Assembly (NCBI RefSeq): GCF_010183535.1
Contig: NC_071331.1
Span: 16,306,001 to 16,370,000, forward strand
DNA: 64,000 nucleotides
Direction: 5' to 3'
From: Caenorhabditis remanei
Lineage: Eukaryota; Nematoda; Chromadorea; Rhabditida; Rhabditidae
In this document: piece after piece, positions 1-9,518 of the stretch
Position numbering within the stretch: position 1 is the first letter of the stretch
How the letters are laid out: each line of letters starts with the position of its first letter
The notes under the pieces: generated by a model
Told to the model about the DNA's origin: nothing
Database searches by the model: none
The model's input: the letters and a program-made list of their open reading frames with translations, nothing else
Translations under genes and position numbers: made by a program

Positions 1-2
1 AT

Positions 3-1593
3 ATATTGGACACGGATAATACTTGGGAAACTATCGGTAAGTCGAGAAACATGTTTTTAACAAATTAAAAATATTTTATTTTTTGAAGTCATTTTTAACA
101 TTTTATTATAATTTAAGCACCGTACATGCCAGGAATCCAAATGCGTGATGTGGATGGGTGTAGAAGATTCGCTAGTTATAATCAGAGTCCAACAAAGATG
201 CTTTTGAGAATATGGTGCTCAAAAGGATACAACGCAACGCATCTTTATCAACTTTTTGCGAAAACAAAGCTAATCAGACTGATGCGGTTAATGAGAAGTG
301 AAGGTCAGATAATAATTATTCCAGGAATTTATTCAAATTTATGGTATTTTCAGTGGACGAAAAGTATCATTGCTTAGAAACGAAAATACTGAATCCTGCG
401 CGGAGATTCAGGCCAAATATACCTCCACCTGGGTCACAAAGCGCTTCTCGATCGAAGAAAACTGAAACAAATGAACCCTCGCCAGCACCTACACAATCTT
501 CATCGTAAGCTCACTTTATTTTACCAATGAATTAAATTAAATTTTCAGATCTTTTACGAATGATCCTTTGCGTGTTGCTATTGAAGGTACACTTCCCGTC
601 ACTTATTTAGAACTGTTAGAAGCGACCAATGGATTTGCTGCAAGTAATGTTATTGGAAAAGGTGGATACGGAACCGTCTATAAAGGAGAAATCAAAGCAA
701 CTGGAGGAATGGTTGCTGTGAAACGAATTCTCGCTGGTAATGATTCGTCGGCACATGGTTCCAAAGTGGAAAAAGAACGACTGAGACAGAGTTTAACAGA
801 ATTGAGAACATTGGCTCGTTTTAGACATGACAATATTTTACCAATCTATGCATATTCACTAGAAGGTCCAGAACCATGCTTAGTTTATCAATTTATGGCC
901 AATGGATCTTTGGAAGATAGGATATTATGTAGAGTAAGTGATTATAGAATTACGACTGTCAAAAAATATTTATTTCAGAAAGGAACTACTCCTTTGACCT
1001 GGATACAAAGAAAAGAGATCAGTATAGGAGCTGCTCGTGGAATTCTCTTTCTACATTCTTTTGCAAAAACTCATATTATTCACGGAGATGTTAAAACTGC
1101 AAATATCTTATTGGATAAGCATATGGAACCAAAACTTGGAGATTTCGGATTGAGTCGTGATGGACAAGTTGAAGCAGAAGCGACTGAGAAATGTCCACTT
1201 ATCGCCTCTCATATTAAAGGGACACTCGCTTATTTGGCCCCGGAGTTCATCACATCGAAGATTTTAACTACGAAACTCGATGTGTACAGTTATGGAATTG
1301 TTCTTTTGGAAATCGCATCGGGCCAGCGGGCCTACTCGGATTCTCGTGAAACACGTGGTCTTGTCGAGTACTGTCAGTTCAATAAAGAACTGGCAGCACG
1401 TCAGAATACTCGGTTGCGAGAGTTTTTGATAGACAAGAGAGCTCCACCACTGGCCAACGAAGCTGAAGAACTATTTCTAGAAACTTTGATTGAAGTAGGA
1501 CTTGCAGGAGCTTACAGTGACAGAAGACTTCGACCTTCAATGGCTCAAATTGTAGAATATCTATGTAAAAACACAATCCCCGTTATTGAATAA
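3..1593 (+). CDS. pik-1: IRAK/Pelle-type protein kinase, 5' end outside window
   Basis: This is a death-domain plus kinase protein of the IL-1 receptor-associated kinase family, which works in Toll/IL-17-type signalling. Exons read as (before 1)-36, 118-303, 354-504, 549-933 and 979-1593. The first two exons encode the end of an alpha-helical, death-domain-like region, followed by a Pro/Ser linker. The kinase domain shows a glycine loop (GKGGYGTVYKG, about 649-690), the VAVK lysine, a tyrosine gatekeeper (CLVYQFM), the catalytic loop HGDVKTANILLD (about 1081-1116) and DFG then APE motifs (about 1140 and 1240). HGD instead of HRD, with the Tyr gatekeeper, is typical of IRAKs. The 45-nt intron 934-978 has canonical ends but stays open in frame, so its retention would not break the protein. 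The next gene starts about 200 bp downstream on the same strand, which suggests an operon. Family confidence is high; the symbol rests on synteny with C. elegans. Confidence 0.88.
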
Positions 1594-1794
1594 TTTATAT
1601 GTCATTTTCTATTCACATTCTGTTTATGGCGGCTATAATAATGATGTATCACATTGTCTTGCCATTTATTTGCTCCATATTCAAACTTACATGAAAAATA
1701 TCGTTTTTTAAAAACAAATTCTTCTTCTTTCTACACCGGATGAGTAGCCTTATAAAATATCTTTATTTGAATTCTAATCTTTCTGAAACGTGAT

Positions 1795-4349
1795 GTGAAT
1801 CAGATGAGCGAGGTGCTTCGGTACGAGTGCAGAGATCAAAATCTGGAAATCCTCATCGTGAAACCTGGAGAACGACTTTCCATCTACGGATCATGCTCTA
1901 TTCTTTGTTTAGGTACTCTAAACATTTTAATTCTCAAATTATTATTTTCTCAGCTGGAAACGCGTCAATTAATGACTTCGTGCTGCCAACAGTTTCCTGG
2001 GAGCCGTCAAACTTCATAAAAATTTCCGCTCCACAAAGAATGGATGTTCCGGTATAAATTATTAGAAAAAAATATTCATTTCAAGAATTTTTCAGGTAAT
2101 CCTACAAGTTTCAAATGACTGTTCTGCTTACAAGCATGCTCGTTTGAAGTTTCGTTTGAAAGCAGTTGCACCGAACAATTATGAAACAATAATGGAAGGG
2201 ATCGGAACTACGCAACCAGCAGTTTTTGTTTTGAGCAAGATTTTGGATATTGCTGAAGGAACAATTTCTGGTGCGATATCCGTAAGTGAACTCACTGATT
2301 TGGACTCCTCATTCTTTATTCCCAGAACTTCTTGATTCATTGTTCAATTCAAAAGCAAATCATTCTTCCACCTCATTTCTTCATCTGTCGGGACGATTTT
2401 CGCATATTTCCACAAGAGCAAGAATCGCAATTAAAAGCGCATATCAATCGCCTCAGTAGATTAAGAAGTAATCGAAAAATAACTGAATAAATAAAAATAA
2501 CATAATTTTTTTAAGGTGATGGACAAAAGACATCAATTCTTCCGATCGGTCACAAAGGAGCTGGAAAATCTAATTTGATGCGGAATTTAGTGAATCGATG
2601 CCTTTCAAAGTACAGTTTGTTCATATGACTTCTCAATCACACAGTGTTTTCAGTGGCTATGATCACGTGTATGTCTTGGATTGTGATATTGGACAAAGTG
2701 AATTCACTCCGAGTGGATGTCTTTCACTGACAAAAGTCACATCTCCAATTTTAGACAAACCATACGGTCATCAGAAAAAAACATTCGAGAACTCATATTT
2801 CTACGGAGACAATACGGTTACAAAGTTACCGCTTTATTTGGTTAGCTGATGTCTTACTGTTTTTTCATCAGGAATTCTATTTCAGGATATTTTTGAAAGA
2901 CTTTTCAACAAATTCAAACTTATCAGTGAACCAGGATCCGTATGCATTATTAATTCGATGGGATGGGTTGTGGATGTAGGTGCTGAAATTCTGGATTCTA
3001 TCACAAAAGTAGCTGAACCCGATTTGTTCATCGAGATTTTCAGAGATCAAACTGAATATCGCTATAATTTCCTGGTATTTAAAAAAACCGAGTTTTGTTT
3101 TAAATGAGGTTATATTACAGGAACAAGTGGACCGTAACAATGTTATAGAAATATTCGCAAATAACTCATTGGGAGTTATTGGTCTTCCCAATCAAAAAAG
3201 ACTTCCAGCTGCTCTAATTCGTGATTTAACAGTTGCTGGATACTTCTCATCTCTTCTTCCTCGTCCAACGATTGCCAGCTTCTCCACAGTTGCTCCATAT
3301 AAATTGAAGTTTCAGTAAGTACCACATTTAATAAAATTACCAAGTCTTGTTATTATTCTATTCAGAAATGTGACAATTTGTGTTCCCGTTGATTTACTTG
3401 TCGAAGACTCCCATATTTTCTCGTCCATCAACACTCAACTCGTCGCTCTTTGTGTCAAAAACATCGATTTAAAAACTCGAAAATTATGTGGGAAAGCAGA
3501 TATGCCGTTAATCAGCGTTGTTGATGAGAACTCTCCTTCACTTCAATGTTTTGGATTCGGGATTATTCGTGGTGTCAATGTAGAGGAAAGATCAGTTTAC
3601 GTTGTGACTCCAGTTGATTTGTTGAAGTTGGAAGAACCTCCTCTTCTAGTTCGGGGAATGCGGATTCAAACACCATCAATGTTCTTTACTGCTGACGTAA
3701 GTGATTCCTTTATGGACCTATTCTGGGGTAGCAAAAAATAGTTTTTTGCTTATTTTTTGCTATTCAGAAAGTAGCAAAAAAAGCAAAAAACTCCTGGTTT
3801 GGAGGCATTTTTTGCTTGACCTTTTCTAGGCCAGGCCGCGGTTTTCTAGGCCATGTGTAGATTTACGGGAGATTTTTTTTGCGATTTTTTCAGCATTCAT
3901 GTACTTTATCGCTACTTTTGAACTGAATTCGTAATTTTATTGATTTATTCCATACTTTGTAAACGTTAAATGATTTTTTTCCGAACTTTGCTGAAAAAAT
4001 CCCAAAAAAATCTCCCGTAAATCTACACCAAACACAGGTCTTGCAGCGAATGGCCTAGAAAAGGGCGGGCTGGCCTAGAAAAGGTCAAGCAAAAAATGCC
4101 TCCAAACCAGGAGTTTTTTGCTTTTTTTGCTACTTTCTGAATAGCAAAAAATAAGCAAAAAACTATTTTTTGCTACCCCAGAATAGGTCCATTATTCGTC
4201 TTTGGTCAAATATGTGATTAACTTTCCAGCCTTACAATCGATGCCCGTATGTTCTCAATCTAACGGAAGACGTCACCGAAAAAAGTCTGGAAGGTCTATA
4301 TCAACCAGCTGTGAATACAACACAGTTTAAAAGAAGCAGAAGGTTCTAA
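1795..4349 (+). CDS. nol-9: NOL9/Grc3-type polynucleotide 5'-hydroxyl kinase
   Basis: Nucleolar RNA 5'-kinase of the Clp1/NOL9/Grc3 family, which acts in pre-rRNA ITS2 processing. Ten exons fit splice signals and frame: 1795-1912, 1954-2051, 2096-2281, 2326-2467, 2516-2609, 2654-2840, 2886-3074, 3121-3314, 3366-3696 and 4230-4349. The P-loop is PIGHKGAGKSNLMR (exon 5). The following exon has the family's DCDIGQSEFTPSG stretch, and PDLFIEIFRD fits the later NOL9 core. The last residues are basic (FKRSRRF). A palindromic MITE occupies most of the last intron. The start was chosen as the first ATG of the open exon; a second Met lies three codons later. It is probably co-transcribed with the upstream kinase gene. 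Confidence 0.85.
3714..4190. mobile_element. Palindromic MITE in the last intron of nol-9
   Basis: Near-perfect inverted repeat over its whole length. The ends read GGACCTATTCTGGGGTAGC and its complement, and the arms continue inward through runs of AGCAAAAAA and a GGCCTAGAAAAGG segment to a centre near 3950. There is no coding capacity. It fills most of intron 3697-4229. A transcript of this intron could fold into a long hairpin. The flanks are too AT-rich to fix a target duplication with confidence. Confidence 0.85.
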
Positions 4350-4505
4350 ACTATTCGTTGTTTTTAGTTTTTATTATTCCCTTTTTTGTTGTTGATTATA
4401 TGATTTTGTTATGTTGATGATGAATTATCAGTTGGTTCACGCCTATTAAAAGGAGTCACCGGTTCACGAAAAGATAAGCCATGGAAAAGCATGCGGTCAA
4501 TTTTT

Positions 4506-4709
4506 AATGGTGTGTCCAAAGTTGCTACAACGACAAATCTGCGGCGTCCAAAGTTGATTTGTAGGTTTGTAGGTTTTGCAGGTTTCGCAGTTGAAAAATT
4601 AAGGATGAGCAATAACGCATAACTGCAAACCTGCAAATCTACAAATCAACTTTGGACACCGCAGATTTGTCGTTTTTGCTGTTTTGTAGCAACTTTGGAC
4701 GCACCATAA
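4506..4709. repeat. Short palindromic repeat downstream of nol-9
   Basis: Inverted arms: TGGTGTGTCCAAAGTTGC at the left matches GCAACTTTGGACGCACCA at the right. Inside them lies a second nested pair built on CCAAAGTTGATTTGTAG and its complement CTACAAATCAACTTTGG. The loop is about 40 bp. It looks like a non-autonomous element of about 200 bp with tandem TCCAAAGTTG motifs; no coding is supported. Confidence 0.75.
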
Positions 4710-4865
4710 CGTTAACAATGTTTAAATTTTCGCGTGTCCTCTTCCTTCCACGCGTATTTGGATTATTTACCACGTGGATCAGTTGGAATTTAGTAGACGA
4801 AAAGGGAAGAGAACAGGAGAGTCATTTTTTTATGAGCTTTGTTTTTATTTTGATAGTACGTCAAA

Positions 4866-5110
4866 GAATCCTTTCCTGAAATTTAAATTGTCAGATGAGA
4901 GGAAATGCAATATAGTGTTGTGGGTGCTAGCATGCTAGCCAAGGAACACTTATTGTGTCTTGGACTGTCTTTCAATTTGAATCTTCTAATTTCCTATCTT
5001 TTCCTGAAATTTGAATTGTCAGATGAGAAGAAATTAGAAGTTAAATTAGTAATTAAGAAATGCAATATAGTGTTGTGGGAAGCAAACTTCCAATTGAATA
5101 CCTGGTTTAA
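4866..5110. repeat. Direct repeat units flanking the F-box inverted duplication (left side)
   Basis: Two partial copies, starting near 4873 and 5001, share CTTTCCTGAAATTTGAATTG, CAGATGAGAAGAAAT and ATATAGTGTTGTGGG. A third copy in the same orientation lies at 9289-9412, beyond the right arm. The CTGTCTTTCAATTTGAATCTTCTAA lead-in is also shared (4967 and 9290). The inverted duplication is therefore bracketed by direct repeats. I see no gene in 4710-5300. Confidence 0.7.
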
Positions 5111-5511
5111 AATCGGTGAGATTGTCTGAATATTTATGTTAGAAGATGACTCTCGAAATTGAGACACTTCCCAATATAAAAGCGTGTCATAGGAATAGTG
5201 CTGGTGTAGCGGAATTTTTCGAGCACTTCTGATCTTAAAAGCTGCTTCCTCGGAGCTCTCGTGAAGAAATTCATGTTTCTTAATAAAAGGGGCACACGGA
5301 AAACCTTCTCAAACTTTTAGGAACCTCCGTGTAAGATGTAGTGCTCCTGCTGAGTCAACCACTTCATTCCTTGTTTTCATTCCAACTCATATAGCAGACA
5401 GATATTACAAGAAGTGGGTTTATTAAGGGTGCCGAGAGAAATATAACTGTACAAGAAAAAGAAAATATACATGGGGAAATAAACAGAGTGGGGGATTACA
5501 AAATACAGCTA

Positions 5512-5648
5512 TGAACATGGCACTGCTCTTACAACTGCGCTCCACCGAAATCCCCTTGAAAAATGACTCTTTTTCTCTGAGTCTCTCAATTTCGCACACA
5601 ACTCTTCGACTTCGGTAGAGCCCGGTTGTAAGACGCGTGCCGTGCTAA
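5512..5648. mobile_element. MITE with TA target site, inserted in the left arm
   Basis: About 137 bp with imperfect terminal inverted repeats: CATGGCACTGCTCTTACAAC at the left against GGTTGTAAGACGCGTGCCGTG at the right. It is flanked by TA at 5510-5511 and 5649-5650. The corresponding place in the right arm reads straight through with one TA (CAACTACGAG in reverse complement), so this is an insertion after the duplication. TA duplication fits a Tc1/mariner-type non-autonomous element. Confidence 0.7.
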
Positions 5649-5786
5649 TACAAGAATTATATAAAGGGCTCTGAAATTAAAAGTAATTAAAACTAAAACA
5701 GTCGTTTCCTCTCTGAACTTCTGCTCTCAGAGGGAAAGAGCTAGAGAGGTGAGTCACTGTGACGTCATCTCCCGTGACATTATAAT

Positions 5787-6282
5787 GGGGGTATTTGAGT
5801 ATAGAACTCAGAAGAATAGAACTGCGACAAAATAAAACTGTGAAAATATAGAACAGGAAAAAATAGAACTGAACAAAGTGGAACTACGAAAAAATGGAAC
5901 TGCTACAAAACAGAACTTGACAAAATAGAACTGAACACAATGGAACTGCTACAAAATAGAACTGTTACAAAATAGAACTCTAGTTCGAATGGAGCGCGTT
6001 TGCATTCGTGACTTTTAAGACGAATTATAACCAATTTTCGAGGAGAAAAGTCGACTAAAAACACTTATTTTATGGAGATAAAGTCTTTGTCTATTTAATA
6101 GTCAACAAAAAACTGTATAAAATTATATTAGATAAGCTCGAAAAGCATTTTCAAAACCAGTGGTAGAGTTCTATTTTGTAACAGTTCTATTTTGTAACAG
6201 TTCTATTTTTGTCTGTTCTATATTTTCACAGTTTTATTTTGTCACAGTTCTATTCTTCCGAGTTCTAAACTCAAATACCCCC
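5787..6282. mobile_element. Non-autonomous hAT-like element with internal AGAACTG repeats
   Basis: A 496-bp element with termini GGGGGTATTTGAG and CTCAAATACCCCC. It is flanked on both sides by ATTATAAT (5779-5786 and 6283-6290). The right arm of the duplication keeps the empty site with a single ATTATAAT (8880-8887). The interior is a degenerate tandem array of AAAATAGAACTG-type units on one side and their complement on the other. An 8-bp duplication is the hAT hallmark. Since ATTATAAT is itself a palindrome, 6-bp or 4-bp duplications with a slightly longer element cannot be excluded. Confidence 0.8.
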
Positions 6283-6385
6283 ATTATAATTGAGAAAAAT
6301 CTTCATAATATTCTGAGCGGTACTGTAGACTTCAATTTAGACTTGCAACAGGCTGTACCAGGCTGAGATTTCACAACTCTGCACT

Positions 6386-7522
6386 TCAAGCATTGTTCGG
6401 CCACACTGCCATTACGAACCAAAATATCTGCTCCTCTCCATTTTTATACGGTTTTTTCTGTTGAATAGTTGCGAGTTTGCCATTTTTCTGTCGAATGTCA
6501 AATCCTCCTTCAAATTCGTACATAAGTTTTCCTGCCATATATTCCCTTAAAAATTAAAAATTTCACTTGGCAATGGTTTCTTTAACAAAACTTACGATTT
6601 GAACGTTCGTTTAAGAGATTCATCCTTTTCTTCAAACTCAATTCCATCTAATAACATCTCAAAATCAAGACGTTTTACTGCTAGAGTGAAAATTGTCATT
6701 CTTGGATTATTTCCATCTATCCATCCTTTTAATACCCGATTTAAATTGTTCTCATTGAAGTAACAAACTCCAATCACTATTGTGACACAGTTGGAAGTAA
6801 TAATATCTTCTTCAGTAATCCAATTGACAGGATAATTGACAGTTGAGCTTCTTGCAAACAGTCCGTTCAAATCCAAGATACCACAATTAAATTGCCGTAT
6901 TTCATGAGTGTGCCTCAGATCATAACATAAATTTTGAATTGAAAATTTCATTTTTTCAAAAAAAAGATCAAAGGTATCACAATTAGTATCATCTCCAGAA
7001 AATTCACAGTATTCCAAACAAGTCTGACGCGTATTCATCCATTCTGTAATCGCTGAAATCTCTTGAAGCGATTCATTTGAGTTCAAGTAAAGAAAAGCGA
7101 TGTCCCTTCGAAACAAATCACAAACATAGTCTGCCCATACTGTAACATATTTGAAACGCATCTCATTTTCATCATTAGAGAGTTGACTCCATGTTCCTCC
7201 TTTATTCATATATTTGCTTCTCTTCTTCAAATCATCAATAGAAAATTCGAAATATAGGTAATAATCCCAATAGAATAGAATTGGGTCCCGCTTCGGCTGC
7301 AAACCTAGGCCAATGTGAAACTTGTCGAATTTGATCGACTTAATGATGAATTGACATTTTTTCGAAGCTAACGAAAAATCGACTCTAAAAAAAAACATTC
7401 TTGATAAAAGGTTTTTTTAAAACTTACATCTCCAATTGATTAAAGTTTCGTAATACATTACTCAAAGGGACGGCAGGAAGTTTCAAAATAGGCATTGTTT
7501 TTGTTTCAGGAACAATATCCAT
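6386..7522 (-). CDS. F-box protein with FBA_2-type domain (intact copy)
   Basis: Three exons on the minus strand: 7428-7522, 6596-7384 and 6386-6545. Exon 1 and the start of exon 2 give a nematode F-box (PILKLPAVPLSNVLRNFNQL, then IVDFSLASKKC). The rest is the FBA_2-like region found in the large, fast-evolving Caenorhabditis F-box family, ending in a block with FWFVMAVWP. These proteins are taken to be substrate receptors of SCF ubiquitin ligases. All exons are open and splice phases agree. A partial inverted copy lies at 7951-8783. The family call is firm; no orthologue is proposed. Confidence 0.8.
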
Positions 7523-7950
7523 CCTTGAAAGAATAGAATTGGACGAAATGTGTGGACACAATGGTATCGCAAAAAAAATCTATGTGGCTCAATAGACAGG
7601 TATGCGGGGCGTATGCGTTGCGTGTGTGCTATGAACGTGAGAATCAATTGGATCAACAATCTGTAAGAGGCGGGATTTTTGTGTTAGTCCTTGAGACAAC
7701 TGCAAAAGAAAGCTCTGACAGTGTTCAATTATGCTTAATTCTGGCAGTATCGGCAAAAATAGTCCCGTATTACAAAGTATTGCATAATTTTCAGGTGTTT
7801 TTACATTCTATTTTCAGGTGTTTTTACATATCATTAGAAGATTACTCTCAGACCTAGGAGCAAGTTTTATCTTAAAACAGCAGTGTTTGTAAGTTCATCA
7901 CCCAAGCGCATTAGCACGAAGACACACGAGTATGCTTGTCTCTTTTCCAG

Positions 7951-8783
7951 AATTTCCAAGAAAATAGAGGAAAATGGAGTCAACTCTCTAATGATGAAAA
8001 TGAGATGCGTTTCAAATATGTTACAGTATGGGCAGACTATGTTTGTGATTTGTTTCGAAGGGACATCACTTTTCTTTACTTGAACTCAAATGAATCGCTT
8101 CAAGAGATTTCAGCGATTACAGAATGGATGAATACGCGTCAGACTTGTTTGGAATACTGTGAATTTTCTGGAGATGATACTAATTGTGATACCTTTGATC
8201 TTTTTTTTGAAAAAATGAAATTTTCAATTCAAAATTTATGTTATGCTATGAGGCACACTCATGAAATACGGCAGTTTAATTGTGGGATCTTGGATTTAAA
8301 CGGACTGATTGCAAGTAGCTCAACTGTCAATTATCCTGTCAATTGGATTACTGAAGAAGATATTATTACTTCCAACTGTGTCACAATAGTGATTGGAGTT
8401 TGTTACTTCAATGAGAACAATTTAAATCGGGTATTAAAAGGATGGATAGATGGAAATAATCCAAGAATGACAATTTTCACTCTAGCAGTAAAACGTCTTG
8501 ATTTTGAGTTGTTATTAGATGGAATTGAGTTTGAAGAAAAGGATGAATCTCTTAAACGAACGTTCGAGTCGTAAGTTTTATTAAAGAAACCATTGTCAGG
8601 GCAAATATTTAATTTTCAAGGGAATATATGGCAGGAAAACTTATGTACGAATTTGAAGGAGGATTTGACATTCGACAGAAAAATGGCAAACTCGCAACTA
8701 TTCAACAGAAAAAAAAACCGTATAAAAATGGAGAGGAGCAGATATTTTGGTTCGTAATGGCAGTGTGGCCGAACAATGCTTGA
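7951..8783 (+). pseudogene. Truncated inverted copy of the F-box gene, lacking the F-box
   Basis: It matches the FBA_2 region of the gene at 6386-7522, in the opposite orientation. Exons 7951-8570 and 8621-8783 are open, and the intron 8571-8620 is kept. An A-run near 8707 is three nucleotides longer than in the left copy (9 versus 6), so the frame survives. Homology starts only at about 7974; the F-box exon and the first part of exon 2 are absent. A canonical acceptor (CTTTTCCAG) ends at 7950, and an upstream short open exon (7552-7599, ending CAG|GTATGC) joins in phase. A chimeric transcript is therefore possible. Called a pseudogene by default because the defining domain is missing. Confidence 0.6.
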
Positions 8784-9222
8784 AGTGCAGAGTTGTGAAA
8801 TCTCAGCCTGGTACATCCCGTTGCAAGTCTAACTTGAAGTCTACAGTACCGCTTAAAATATTATGAAGATTTTTTTTCGATTATAATGTCACAGGAGATG
8901 ACGTCACAATGACTCATCTCTCTAGCTCTGTCCCTCTGGCAGCAGAATTTCAGAGAGGAATTAACTGTTTTAGTTTTAATTACTTTTAATTTCAGATCTC
9001 TTTATATAATTCTCGTAGTTGTATTTTGTATTCCCCCACTCTGTTTATTTCCCCATGTATATTTTATTTTTCTTGTACAGTTATATTTCTCTCGGCACCC
9101 TTAATAAACCCACTTCTTGTAATATCTGTATGCTATATGAGTTGGAATGAAAACAAGGAATGAAGTGATGAACTCCGCAGGAGCACCACATCATACATTG
9201 AGGTCCCTAATAGCCTGAGAAG
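7974..9222. repeat. Right arm of the F-box inverted duplication
   Basis: Reverse complement of 5304-7195 without the two MITEs found in that arm. It contains the truncated F-box copy and its 3' flank, including the GTGACGTCA-like and CCCTTAATAAACCCAC segments shared with the left arm. A direct-repeat unit follows at 9289-9412. No further gene is seen between 8784 and 9518. Confidence 0.85.
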
Positions 9223-9288
9223 ACTAAAATGAAAGAAATGAAGCTAAAATGAAGGAATGAATTTAAAACTCATTTTTGATTGTGCCTC

Positions 9289-9412
9289 GGACTGTCTTTC
9301 AATTTGAATCTTCTAAGCCCAATCCTTTCCTGAAATTTGAATTATCAGATGAGAAGAAATGCAGTATAGTGTTGTGGGAAGCACACTTACAATTGAATGC
9401 TTGGTTTAATTT
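9289..9412. repeat. Direct repeat unit flanking the inverted duplication (right side)
   Basis: Same orientation and sequence family as the units at 4866-5110: the CGGACTGTCTTTCAATTTG lead, CTTTCCTGAAATTTGAATTA, GATGAGAAGAAATGC and AGTATAGTGTTGTGGGAAGC. It closes the repeat-bracketed block on its right side. Confidence 0.7.
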
Positions 9413-9518
9413 AAATATTTTAAAACTTTAAATGAAAACGAACAATTTATTCTCAAACGTTTAAATATTCATGAATTACACCGTAGTTTTTCTTTTGATT
9501 ATCATCTCAGTATCATAT

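Larger units (their letters stand above)
5304..7195. repeat. Left arm of a large inverted duplication carrying an F-box gene
   Basis: The segment is the reverse complement of 7974-9222 after removal of two MITE insertions (5512-5648 and 5787-6282). The coding part is almost identical between arms, with only a handful of amino-acid changes in about 200 residues. The noncoding outer part is clearly more diverged. The inner boundary is abrupt at GAGAGTTGACTCCAT. The loop between the arms (7196-7973) is unique to the left gene's 5' end and unrelated DNA. Confidence 0.85.
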
